DNA from: Solimonas sp. SE-A11
GTDB lineage: Bacteria > Pseudomonadota > Gammaproteobacteria > Nevskiales > Nevskiaceae
Assembly: GCF_030345715.1 (NCBI RefSeq)
Contig: NZ_JAUASX010000001.1
Coordinates: forward strand, 558,001 to 622,000
DNA: 64,000 nt
Reading direction: 5' to 3'
Translations under genes and position numbers: made by a program
The notes under the pieces: model-generated
The model's database searches: none
The model's input: only the letters and a program-made list of their open reading frames with translations
What the model was told of the DNA's origin: nothing
In this document: one piece after another, positions 24,859-32,884 of the stretch
Layout: each line of letters begins with the position of its first letter
Numbering within the stretch: the first letter of the stretch is position 1

Positions 24859-26247
24859 TCAGATCACCCGCGAATGGCGCACCTGCTCGCCCGGGGCGGC
24901 GGCCTGGTAGGTGTCGAACACCATGGCGATGGCGCGCAGCAGGTAGCGCCCGGCGGGCGTCACCTCCAGCCGCGTCTCGGCCACCCGCACCAGGCCGTCG
25001 CGCGCCATCGGCTCCAGCGCCGCCAGCTCAGCGGCGAAGTGCTCGCGGAAGCGGATGCCGTGCTTCCACTCCAGGCCGCTGAACTCCACCGCGCAGCGGC
25101 ACATCAGCGACTCGATCAGCTCCGCCCGCAGGCGGTCGTCGGCGGTGGGCGCCAGGCCGCGTTCCACCGGCAGGTGCCCGTGGTCGAGCTGGGCGTAGTA
25201 GGCGTTGAGCTGGCGCGCGTTCTGGGCGTAGCAGCCGTCGGCCCGGCTGATCGCGCTCACGCCCAGGCCGATCAGGTCGAGCCCCGCGCCGGTGGAGTAG
25301 CCCTGGAAGTTGCGCTGCAGGCGGCCGGCCGCGGCGGCCTTGGCCAGTTCATCGGAGGGCCGCGCGAAGTGATCCATGCCGATGTACTGGTAGCCGGCGG
25401 CGCAGAGCCGCTCGATCGCCAGGCGCATCAGGCGCAGCTTGAGCTCGGCACCCGGCAACTCGCGGGCGTCGATGCGCTGCTGCGCCTTGAACTGGCGCGG
25501 CAGGTGGGCGTAGCTGTACAGCGACACGCGGTCCGGCAGCAGCAGGGTGACGCGGTCCAGGGTCTCGGCGAAGCCCTGCTCGGTCTGGCGCGGCAGGCCG
25601 CAGATCAGGTCCATGCCCACCGAGCGCATGCCGTAGTTGCGGGCCTGCACCACCGCGTCGCGGGTCTCCTCGAAGGACTGCAGTCGGTTCACCGCCTTCT
25701 GCACTGCGGGGTCGAAGTCCTGCACGCCGATGCTGATGCGGTTGAAGCCCATCGCCGCCAGGTCGGCGATGGTGTCGGGGCCCAGGCGGCGCGGGTCGAT
25801 CTCGATGGAGTATTCCCGCCCCGGCCCGTCCACCAGGCCGAAGCTGCGGTCCAGCTCCGCCATCAGGCGGCCCAGCTGATCGCTGTCGAAAGAGGTCGGC
25901 GTGCCACCGCCTAGGTGGAGCTGCTGGATCGAGCGGCGCGCGCCGGGCGTGCGCGCATGCAGGCCGATCTCCTGCAGCAGCCGCTCCAGGTAGGCCTGGG
26001 TCATGGCCTTCTGCCGCGTCATCACGCGGTTGCAGGCGCAGTAGAAGCAGGGGCTCTCGCAGAACGGCACGTGCACATAGACCGACAGCGGCCCGCCGCG
26101 ATGGTGGGCGCGCTCCAGTGCCGCCTCGTAGTCGCTGCGTGTGAAACCGCTGCCGAACTGCGCGGCGCTGGGGTAGGAGGTGTAGCGCGGGCCGGCGCGG
26201 TCGTAGCGGCGCAGCAGCTGCGGGTCGAAGGCTTGGGCGTCGTTCAT
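24859..26247 (-). CDS. hemN: Oxygen-independent coproporphyrinogen III oxidase (radical SAM)
   Basis: A 462-residue Hem[18 protein letters not shown] contains the radical-SAM cluster cysteines C-x3-C-x2-C, with the extra cysteine typical of Hem[16 protein letters not shown] is the substrate-binding N-terminus; [28 protein letters not shown] and QLNAYY follow in family order. It makes protoporphyrinogen precursor without oxygen, supplying heme for the cbb3 oxidase and FixL. The start MNDAQ lacks a strong Shine-Dalgarno sequence. Box E lies about 66 bases upstream. Confidence 0.96.
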   Translation of the reverse strand: MNDAQAFDPQLLRRYDRAGPRYTSYPSAAQFGSGFTRSDYEAALERAHHRGGPLSVYVHVPFCESPCFYCACNRVMTRQKAMTQAYLERLLQEIGLHARTPGARRSIQQLHLGGGTPTSFDSDQLGRLMAELDRSFGLVDGPGREYSIEIDPRRLGPDTIADLAAMGFNRISIGVQDFDPAVQKAVNRLQSFEETRDAVVQARNYGMRSVGMDLICGLPRQTEQGFAETLDRVTLLLPDRVSLYSYAHLPRQFKAQQRIDARELPGAELKLRLMRLAIERLCAAGYQYIGMDHFARPSDELAKAAAAGRLQRNFQGYSTGAGLDLIGLGVSAISRADGCYAQNARQLNAYYAQLDHGHLPVERGLAPTADDRLRAELIESLMCRCAVEFSGLEWKHGIRFREHFAAELAALEPMARDGLVRVAETRLEVTPAGRYLLRAIAMVFDTYQAAAPGEQVRHSRVI

Positions 26248-26306
26248 GGGCGGGCACGGCGGTGGTGGGTGCCGGGCCAGTCTCCGGCGCGCGCCAGGGC
26301 GCGGCA

Positions 26307-26320
26307 TTGATCCGCGTCAA
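26307..26320. promoter_or_regulatory. Fnr/Anr box E (hemN / periplasmic protein, divergent)
   Basis: TTGATCCGCGTCAA lies midway between hemN (start 26247) and the periplasmic-protein gene (start 26381), about 67 bases from each. Leftward, GAGACT at 26279-26284 is centred 32 bases away, exactly as at ccoN. Rightward, GATCGT at 26344-26349 lies where a -10 is expected. Confidence 0.8.
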
Positions 26321-26380
26321 TGCGCCGCATCCCGCTTCCGGCGGATCGTGTGGCCGCCACAGCCACCGACGGAGCCCGAC

Positions 26381-26902
26381 ATGAGCCACCGCAGACACGC
26401 CCCGGGCCTTGCCGCCCTGCTGCTCGCCGCCTCGCTGTCGCCGGCCCTGGCACAGGGCGGCGACGACTGCAACGTCGCGCCGCCCGCCATCGCGGTGCCA
26501 CCGCCCGCGGCGACGCCGGGCAAGGACTGGACGCCGCCGTCCACGCTGCTGCCGGTGCAGCAGGCCGGCACCCTGCGCTACATCACCGGTGGCATCGGCG
26601 AGGACAGCGCCGTCGCACTGCGCGCGCTGCGTGGTGAGTATCCGGTGGCCATCACCTTCGGCCTGCGCGACGGCGGACGCAACCAGTTCACCGCCGGCGT
26701 CACCGTGGCGATCGACGATGCCGCGGACCGTCACCTGCTGAGCGTGATCACCGAGGGCCCCTACCTGTATGTGGACCTGCCGCCGGGCGACTACCTGCTC
26801 AAGGCCGCCGCGCCGTCGCTGGGCCCGGCGCAGCAGCGCCGCTTCCAGTTGCGGCCGGGCCGGCATATCGACCTGCTGCTGCTGTGGGAGGCGCCGCGAT
26901 GA
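26381..26902 (+). CDS. Small periplasmic carboxypeptidase-regulatory-like domain protein
   Basis: A 173-residue precursor with a signal peptide (about 1-24, cleavage near SPALAQG), a Pro-rich linker and one beta-sandwich domain. The domain has YITGGIGEDSAVALRAL, a YPVAITFGLRDGG strand and a LPPGDYLLKA motif (P-x-G-x-Y-x-L/V-A), which is characteristic of a common family of small secreted proteins with carboxypeptidase-regulatory-like folds. No activity is known. The gene follows box E and overlaps the flavodoxin-fold gene by four bases (ATGA). Confidence 0.75.
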   Translation: MSHRRHAPGLAALLLAASLSPALAQGGDDCNVAPPAIAVPPPAATPGKDWTPPSTLLPVQQAGTLRYITGGIGEDSAVALRALRGEYPVAITFGLRDGGRNQFTAGVTVAIDDAADRHLLSVITEGPYLYVDLPPGDYLLKAAAPSLGPAQQRRFQLRPGRHIDLLLLWEAPR

Positions 26903-27489
26903 GCGCCGATCCGCGCCGCATGCTGGTGATCCAGGGACACCCCGACCGGTCGGAGCCGCATTACTGCCACGCGCTCGCGCAGGCCTATGCCGAGTCCGCA
27001 GGCATGGCCGGCCACGCGGTGCGCGTGCTGGAGGTAGCGGCCCTGGACCTGCCGCCGCTGCGCTCGAAGAAGGAATGGTCGCGTGATGCTCCCACCGAGG
27101 CACTGCTGCAAGCGCGCGAGAATCTGCTCTGGGCCCAGCACCTGGTGATCGTCTACCCGCTGTGGCTGGGCTGCATGCCGGCGCAGCTCAAGGCCTTCTT
27201 CGAGCAACTGGCGCGTCCCGGGTTCGCGGTGCCGGCCGGCCCGGCCCGGCTCGACGCCGGGCTGCTGCGCGGCCGCTCGGCGCGCGTCGTGGTGACCATG
27301 GGCATGCCGGGCTGGTTCTACCGCTGGTACTTCGGCGCGCACAGCCTCAAGTGCCTGAAGCGCAACATCCTGCAGTTCATCGGCATCCGGCCGGTGCGCA
27401 GCAGCGTGATCGGCCAGGTGGAAGGCAGCGCGGAGCACCGCCGGCGCGGGCTGGAGACGATGGCCCGGCTCGGCCGGCGGGCGGCCTGA
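26899..27489 (+). CDS. NAD(P)H dehydrogenase (quinone)-like flavodoxin-fold protein
   Basis: A 196-residue protein of the NQO1/KefF/MdaB group. The phosphate-binding strand-loop reads MLVIQGHPDRSEPHYCHALAQAY; the second flavin segment is HLVIVYPLWLGCMPAQLKAFFEQL, matching the family's YPLWW-x-P-x-x-LK-x-x-x. MGMPGWFYRWYFG is the usual central insertion. It probably reduces quinones with NAD(P)H at the membrane surface, a fitting task at low oxygen. It converges on fnr with a 4-base gap. Confidence 0.85.
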   Translation: MSADPRRMLVIQGHPDRSEPHYCHALAQAYAESAGMAGHAVRVLEVAALDLPPLRSKKEWSRDAPTEALLQARENLLWAQHLVIVYPLWLGCMPAQLKAFFEQLARPGFAVPAGPARLDAGLLRGRSARVVVTMGMPGWFYRWYFGAHSLKCLKRNILQFIGIRPVRSSVIGQVEGSAEHRRRGLETMARLGRRAA

Positions 27490-27493
27490 GCTA

Positions 27494-28234
27494 TCAGGCC
27501 GCGAGTTCGCGCAGCGCCACCGGCTCGGCCACCGCCTTCAGGGCCTCGCGGTCGCGAAGGGTGATCTCGCGATCCTGCACGGCCAGCAGGCCGCGCTGCT
27601 CGAAGCGCGTCAGCGCGCGGCACACGGTCTCGGTCGCCAGGCGCAGGTAGTTGGCGATATCGCGGCGCCCCATCGGCAGGCGCAGCGGCCGGCCCGGCAG
27701 AGGCGCCAGGCGCACCTGCATCTGCAGCAGGAAGGCGGCCACGCGCTGCTCGGCGGTGTAGTCGCCGCCCAGCGCCAGGGCGTTGCGCAGCGAATCGCTG
27801 AGGCGGTCCACCAGGCGGCCCATCAGCACCGGCGAGGTCTGGGTCAGGCGGCGCATGTCGCCGCGCGCCAGCACGCAGACCTGGGTGGGGACGATCGCCA
27901 CCGCATGGATCGGGTAGCGCTCCTCGGTCAGCGCGTCCAGGCCGACGATGTCGCCGGCCAGGTAGAAGCCGCGCACGCGCTCGTTGCCCTGGGCGTCGAG
28001 CGTGAATGTCTTGATGCAGCCGGCACGCACCGAGTAGGCCACCCCGGCGCTGGCACCCGGCTCGAACAGCACCTTGCCGGCCAGCAGGTTGGCCATGTGC
28101 TCGACGATGCTGTTCCAGCGCAGGGTTTCCTCGGCGCCGAGGTCCCGCACCAGGCAGTGCTGCCGGGTGGGGCACTGCAGGCAGTTGGCGGCGCAGGCGT
28201 TGCGCAGGCTGGTGGGGGCGGTGTCGAAGGCCAT
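27494..28234 (-). CDS. fnr: Fnr/Anr-type oxygen-sensing transcription regulator
   Basis: A 246-residue CRP/FNR protein. The N-terminal cysteines C14-x3-C18-x2-C21-x5-C27 and the central C120 keep exactly the spacing of E. coli FNR C16, C20, C23, C29 and C122, so a [4Fe-4S] cluster that oxygen destroys is expected. The cNMP-like barrel spans about 45-150 and the helix-turn-helix about 185-220 (GRRDIANYLRLATETVCRAL). FNR's E-x2-S-R recognition residues are here E-x2-C-R. Six matching operator palindromes lie in the window. ATG 28234 is preferred; GTG 28243 is possible. No box was seen before its own gene. Confidence 0.95.
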   Translation of the reverse strand: MAFDTAPTSLRNACAANCLQCPTRQHCLVRDLGAEETLRWNSIVEHMANLLAGKVLFEPGASAGVAYSVRAGCIKTFTLDAQGNERVRGFYLAGDIVGLDALTEERYPIHAVAIVPTQVCVLARGDMRRLTQTSPVLMGRLVDRLSDSLRNALALGGDYTAEQRVAAFLLQMQVRLAPLPGRPLRLPMGRRDIANYLRLATETVCRALTRFEQRGLLAVQDREITLRDREALKAVAEPVALRELAA

Positions 28235-28372
28235 GGGGGTCACCCGGTTCGGTTGCAGTGACCACAGGTTCGCAGACCGGCCCGGTGCGGGAAATCCGGG
28301 GTTTCCGGCAGCACATTGCGGGTAGTACGTATGTTGCCGCGGAGGGGCCGAGGCGGGCGGGTGGAGGGCAAA

Positions 28373-28406
28373 AGAAAAGGCCGCCCCGGATTCCCGGGGC
28401 GGCCTT
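28373..28406 (-). terminator. Rho-independent terminator after nrdA
   Basis: An 11-base-pair GC stem (arms 28379-28389 and 28394-28404, loop ATTC) is followed on the minus strand by TTTTCTTTT. It lies 18 bases past the nrdA stop. Confidence 0.88.
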
Positions 28407-28423
28407 GGGTGACGCGCTTCAGC

Positions 28424-31360
28424 TTACTGGCAGGCTTCGCAGTCCGGATCCAGGATCGAGCAGACCTTGGCGCCGCCGACGTCGGTCGAGGCCAACGGGG
28501 CCACGATCGGTTCGGCGGCCTTGGCGGCCGGCTTGGCCGAGGAGCCGCCTGCGGCGCCGTTGCCGACGGCGTTCAGGCGGTTGTCCTGGATCGTCGTCTT
28601 CTCGGCGTGGGTGGCGCCCAGGGTGCGCAGGTAGTAGGTCGTCTTCAGGCCGGACAGCCAGGCGTGCTTGTACAGCTCGTCCAGCTTCTTGCCGTTGGGC
28701 TGGCTCATGTACAGGTTCAGCGACTGCGCCTGGTCGATCCACTTCTGGCGGCGGCTGGCGGCGTCGACGAGGCGCTTGGCGTCGATCTCGAAGGCGCACT
28801 TGTAGAGCTCCTTCAGGTCGGCCGGGATGCGGTCGATGCGCTGCACGCTGCCGTCGAAGTACTTCAGGTCATGCGCCATCACCTCGTCCCACAGGCCGAG
28901 CTTCTTGAGGTCGTTGACCAGGTACTCGTTGACCACAGTGAACTCGCCCGACAGGTTCGACTTGACGTACAGGTTCTGGTACGTCGGCTCGATCGACTGC
29001 GACACGCCGGTGATGTTGGCGATGGTCGCGGTCGGCGCGATGGCCATGGTGTTGGAGTTGCGGATGCCCACGGTCTTGATGCGGCTGCGCAGCGCATCCC
29101 AGTCGAACTGGCCGGACACCGACACGTCCTGCTTCAGGTACTTGCCGCGGCTCTGCGCCAGGATCTGGATGGAATCCAGAGGCAGGATGCCCTGGTCCCA
29201 CAGCGAGCCCTTGAAGCTGCTGTAGGCACCGCGCTCCTGCGCCAGGTCCGTGCTGGCCTTGATCGCGAAGTAGCTGACCGCTTCCATCGAGTTGTCGGCG
29301 AACTGGATCGCCGCGTCGCTCTCGTAGGGCAGGCGCAGCTTGTACAGCGCGTCGTTGAAGCCCATCACGCCCATGCCCACCGGGCGGTGGCGCAGGTTGG
29401 AATTGCGCGCCGTGGCCACCGAGTAGTAGTTGTACTCGATGACGTTGTCGAGCATGCGCATGGCGGTGTTGACCGTGCGCTCCAGCTTGGCCAGGTCCAG
29501 CTTGCCGTCGACGATGTGCGCCGGCAGGTTGACCGAGCCGAGGTTGCACACGGCAATTTCCTGGCCGGCCTTGGTGTTCAGCGTGATCTCGGTGCAGAGA
29601 TTGGAGCTGTGCACCACGCCCACGTGCTGCTGCGGCGAGCGCAGGTTGCAGGGGTCCTTGAAGGTGATCCAGGGGTGGCCGGTTTCGAACAGCATCGACA
29701 GCATCTTGCGCCACAGGTTGAGGGCCGGCATGCGCTTAAAGTTCTTGATGCGGCCTTCGTCGGCCAGCTTCTCGTACTCGCAGTAGCGCTTCTCGAAGGC
29801 CTCGCCCACGAGGTCATGCAGGTCCGGCGTCTCCTCGGGGGAGAACAGCGTCCACTGGCCTTCCTCCATGACGCGCTTGAGGAAGTAGTCCGGCACCCAG
29901 TTGGCCGTGTTCATGTCATGGGTGCGGCGGCGGTCGTCGCCGGTGTTCTTGCGCAGGTCGAGGAATTCCTCGATGTCGCGGTGCCAGGTTTCCAGGTAGG
30001 CGCAGACCGCGCCCTTGCGCTTGCCGCCCTGGTTCACCGCCACGGCGGTGTCGTTGGCCACCTTCAGGAAGGGGACCACGCCGTTGGACTTGCCGTTGGT
30101 ACCCTTGATGTAGCCGCCCATGCCGCGCACCGGGGTCCAGTCGTTGCCCAGGCCGCCGGCAAACTTGGACAGCAGCGCGTTGTCCTGCACCGCGCCGAAG
30201 ATGCCGGAGAGGTCGTCGGGCACCGTGGTCAGGTAGCAGGAGGACAGCTGCGGGCGCAGCGTGCCGGAGTTGAACAGCGTCGGCGTCGACGACATGAAGT
30301 CGAAGGACGACATCAGCTGGTAGAACTCGATGGCGCGGGCTTCACGGTCGATCTCGTTGATCGCCAGGCCCATGGCCACGCGCATGAAGAACGCCTGCGG
30401 CAGCTCGAAGCGGGTCTTGTTGCTGTGGATGAAGTAGCGGTCGTACAGGGTCTGCAGGCCCAGGTAGTCGAACTTCTGGTCGCGGTCGGCGAGCAGGGCC
30501 TTGCCCAGCGCGTCGAGGTCGTACAGCGCCAGCTTCGGGTCCAGCAGCTCCAGCTCCACGGCGCGGTGAATGAAGGCGGTGAAGTAGGCCGGGTACAGCT
30601 CCTTCATGTCCTCGAAGGTCGGCCGGGTCTCCGGCAGGTTGAGGAACTTCAGGGCCTCGTGGCGCATGGCGTCGCAGAGCAGGCGCGCCGACACGTAGGT
30701 GTAGTTGGGCTCCTTCTCGATGCGGGCGCGGGCGGCCAGGGTCACCGCCTGCGACAGCTCGGCCTCGGGGATGCCGTCGTAGAGGTCGCGCAGGGCAGAG
30801 GAGACCACCTCGTCGATGCTGACGCCGGTCAGGCCCGAGCAGGCCTCGCTGACCACGCGGCGGATGCGAGCCTCGTCAAGCGGCACCGAGCGGCCGTCAT
30901 CGAGCTTGACCGACAGGCGCGGCTGGCTGGATTCGGGAACCTTGGCGGCCTCGGCGGCACGCTCCTTGGCGCGCTCGGCACGGTAGATCACGTAGGAGCG
31001 GGCGATCTTGTGTTCGCCGGCGCGCATCAGGGCCAGCTCGACCTGGTCCTGGATGTCCTCGATGTGCAGGGTGCCGCCGCCGGTCATGTGGCGGGTCAGG
31101 CCCTGCACGACCTGGCGGGTGATGCCCTCGACCTTCTCGCGCACGGCGGCGGAGGCCGCAGCGGCGCCGCCCTCCACGGCCAGGAAGGCCTTGGTCACGG
31201 CGATGCTGATCTTGCCGGCATCGAAGCCGGTGACCTTGCCGTTGCGGCGGATCACCTTGATCGCGCCGGGGGCGGTGGCGGTCACCTCCACCGTCGAGAC
31301 GGGGGCGGGCGGGGCCTGGCGGCGGGCTTCGGTGGTGGTGGCAGTGGACTCGTTCTGCAT
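28424..31360 (-). CDS. nrdA: Class Ia ribonucleoside-diphosphate reductase alpha subunit
   Basis: A 978-residue R1 protein. Two N-terminal ATP-cone domains are visible (IKVIRRNGKVTGFDAGKIS near 30-120, and LSVKLDDGRSVPLDEARIRR near 140-230), as in Pseudomonas NrdA. The catalytic barrel follows (SSCYLTTVPDDLSGIF, NLGSVNLPAHI, RPVGMGVMGF), ending with the redox tail CSILDPDCEACQ. It converts ribonucleotides to deoxyribonucleotides with NrdB, which is not adjacent here. GGGGGAG precedes the start. A pair of NrdR-like boxes lies 120-170 bases upstream. Confidence 0.96.
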   Translation of the reverse strand: MQNESTATTTEARRQAPPAPVSTVEVTATAPGAIKVIRRNGKVTGFDAGKISIAVTKAFLAVEGGAAAASAAVREKVEGITRQVVQGLTRHMTGGGTLHIEDIQDQVELALMRAGEHKIARSYVIYRAERAKERAAEAAKVPESSQPRLSVKLDDGRSVPLDEARIRRVVSEACSGLTGVSIDEVVSSALRDLYDGIPEAELSQAVTLAARARIEKEPNYTYVSARLLCDAMRHEALKFLNLPETRPTFEDMKELYPAYFTAFIHRAVELELLDPKLALYDLDALGKALLADRDQKFDYLGLQTLYDRYFIHSNKTRFELPQAFFMRVAMGLAINEIDREARAIEFYQLMSSFDFMSSTPTLFNSGTLRPQLSSCYLTTVPDDLSGIFGAVQDNALLSKFAGGLGNDWTPVRGMGGYIKGTNGKSNGVVPFLKVANDTAVAVNQGGKRKGAVCAYLETWHRDIEEFLDLRKNTGDDRRRTHDMNTANWVPDYFLKRVMEEGQWTLFSPEETPDLHDLVGEAFEKRYCEYEKLADEGRIKNFKRMPALNLWRKMLSMLFETGHPWITFKDPCNLRSPQQHVGVVHSSNLCTEITLNTKAGQEIAVCNLGSVNLPAHIVDGKLDLAKLERTVNTAMRMLDNVIEYNYYSVATARNSNLRHRPVGMGVMGFNDALYKLRLPYESDAAIQFADNSMEAVSYFAIKASTDLAQERGAYSSFKGSLWDQGILPLDSIQILAQSRGKYLKQDVSVSGQFDWDALRSRIKTVGIRNSNTMAIAPTATIANITGVSQSIEPTYQNLYVKSNLSGEFTVVNEYLVNDLKKLGLWDEVMAHDLKYFDGSVQRIDRIPADLKELYKCAFEIDAKRLVDAASRRQKWIDQAQSLNLYMSQPNGKKLDELYKHAWLSGLKTTYYLRTLGATHAEKTTIQDNRLNAVGNGAAGGSSAKPAAKAAEPIVAPLASTDVGGAKVCSILDPDCEACQ

Positions 31361-31481
31361 GTGGTTTCTCCCCCTGGATGATGGGATGCCGTCAGGTGCC
31401 AAGGGCAGGGCGCCTGCGGGATTCTTGCGGAGTACCTGAAGCCGGCGCCCCATCCTGTTGGGGGTGGCTTGGGTAGTGTGG

Positions 31482-31529
31482 CTACCATATCTTGTGGTTC
31501 TTCCCCCCGTCAACCCCAATTGTTTGTGT
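31482..31529 (-). promoter_or_regulatory. Paired NrdR boxes upstream of nrdA
   Basis: Two 16-base sites resemble the NrdR consensus ACACWATATATWGTGT: CTACCATATCTTGTGG (31482-31497) and CCCCAATTGTTTGTGT (31514-31529). The 16-base gap between them is what NrdR pairs normally show. NrdR represses ribonucleotide reductase genes in an ATP/dATP-dependent way; the nrdR gene is not in the window. Confidence 0.72.
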
Positions 31530-31600
31530 CCAAGACGGTGCAAAGAACCTGCCAAAACTGTGCATAAGCTGGGGATTTCCGGGGCAGAACCCTGTCTCCG

Positions 31601-31696
31601 CGGGGCTTGCAGGGCCGGGGCGGCCCGCAAGCCCCGACGCTGCGGCGCCGGACACGAAAAAGCCCGCAGGACCGGGGCTTGCGGGCTTTTTCGTGT
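31601..31696. terminator. Hairpin array with bidirectional terminator between FHA gene and nrdA
   Basis: The terminator is a perfect 17-base inverted repeat (31652-31668 with 31680-31696) whose arms end in AAAAA/TTTTT, so it can work both ways and probably ends the FHA transcript. Next to it is a GC-rich hairpin (31601-31610 with 31627-31636). The segment 31623-31636 can instead pair with 31673-31686 (14 perfect pairs), which would break both hairpins. Confidence 0.8.
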
Positions 31697-31748
31697 GTGA
31701 GATTATTTAACGAACTTTGATTAAGAGTTAATTAAATAAAAACATCGA

Positions 31749-32690
31749 TCATTTGCGCTCGGTACGCATCATCTTGGTGTCGCCGCCGTCCGCGACCGCG
31801 CCGGCCATCGACAGGCGGCTGGGGACGCAGCTGAAGCGCACCACCTCGCCGGTCTGGCTGGACAGTGGTGCGCCCGGGCTGATGGCGCCTTCGCCGGCCA
31901 GCACGATCTTCTCCTGCTTGAGCAGGATCTCCTGGCCGCCGCCGGTAAGTACATAGGTGCCGTTGCGGCTGTCGTCCACGTAGTGGAACTTCTCCTTCTC
32001 GAACTCGATGCGGCCGTGCACACGCGAGGCCTTCTCGCCGGACACCTGCACGCCGCAGGACTTGTCGCGGCCAATCAGGATCGGGCAGTCGCTGGAGCGG
32101 AAGGTCTGCGACACGCCGCGAACGCGCAGCGTCAGCGTCAGGAAAACGCCGTTGGCGCCACCGCCGATGCCCGCCATGCGGGTTTCCTGGTCCTCGGTCA
32201 CCTCGATCATCGGCAGGATGAACAGGTCGCTGCGCGCCGAGGGACGCGGTGCCGGATTGAGCTGCCCATGGGGGAACTGGGCCACGAAGTCGCGCAGCGC
32301 CGCCACGCCGTTCTGCGGCACCGCCGTGACCAGGCCGGCCAGCCGGTGGGTCCAGTCGCTGCGCAGGCGGCCCTGTTCCATCGTCACCTGGCCATGGCCC
32401 AGGATCACGCGGATATCCAGGCCCAGGCGGCTCAGGTCCGAGCGCGCGCGCAGCGACAGCTGCGCGATCTCCCGGGCCAGCTGCAGGGCGCCCTCGGCCT
32501 GGGGGAAGAAGGCGTAGAGCTTGCGCGGCGTCGCCTCCATCACCAGGCCACCCAGGCGGCCGCCGGCGGCGGCCAGGTCGCGCACTTCGTTGTAGTTCAG
32601 CGGGGATTCGGAGATACGGTCGGACAGGGCTTCGCTGAAATCGGCGTAGAGCACGGTGCCGCGGTACTGGCCATCGGGAATCTGCGTCAT
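31749..32690 (-). CDS. FHA-domain protein with N-terminal cyclase-like domain
   Basis: A 313-residue protein. Residues about 1-150 resemble a degenerate class III nucleotide-cyclase fold (GTVLYADFSEALS, AREIAQLSLRARSDLSRLGL, DIRVILGHGQV), without the metal-binding aspartate pair, so catalysis is unlikely. Residues about 205-275 are an FHA domain with ILIGRDKSCGV, KASRVHGRIEFE and DSRNGTYV, the phosphothreonine-binding landmarks. It is divergent from a Ser/Thr kinase, its probable signalling partner. A 58-base AT-rich stretch separates the stop from the terminator. Confidence 0.82.
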   Translation of the reverse strand: MTQIPDGQYRGTVLYADFSEALSDRISESPLNYNEVRDLAAAGGRLGGLVMEATPRKLYAFFPQAEGALQLAREIAQLSLRARSDLSRLGLDIRVILGHGQVTMEQGRLRSDWTHRLAGLVTAVPQNGVAALRDFVAQFPHGQLNPAPRPSARSDLFILPMIEVTEDQETRMAGIGGGANGVFLTLTLRVRGVSQTFRSSDCPILIGRDKSCGVQVSGEKASRVHGRIEFEKEKFHYVDDSRNGTYVLTGGGQEILLKQEKIVLAGEGAISPGAPLSSQTGEVVRFSCVPSRLSMAGAVADGGDTKMMRTERK

Positions 32691-32884
32691 GGCATTCACT
32701 CTTCTGTTTGGCGATCCTCGCCGGAGTTGTCGTGGCTGGCACAGCCTAGGACGAAAGCAGGGCTTTTCGCCAGCTGCCGGCCGCCGGCCCAAGGGCACAG
32801 GCAGTTTCCGTGCCCCGCACCCCGGACAGCGCCGGCAATGTGGATACAATCGCCCCGGAACGGCACGAGGGAGAGAAGCCGCAG

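Noticed and set aside
28316..31381. A 1021-codon open frame on the + strand opposite nrdA
   Set aside because: It is a GC-rich shadow of nrdA with no ribosome-binding site, Gly/Arg/His/Gln-heavy composition and no recognisable domain; nrdA on the other strand is certain.
32810..32884. A longer N-terminus for the Ser/Thr kinase starting at GTG 32810
   Set aside because: It would lie upstream of the likely -10 TACAAT at 32845-32850, and it lacks a ribosome-binding site.
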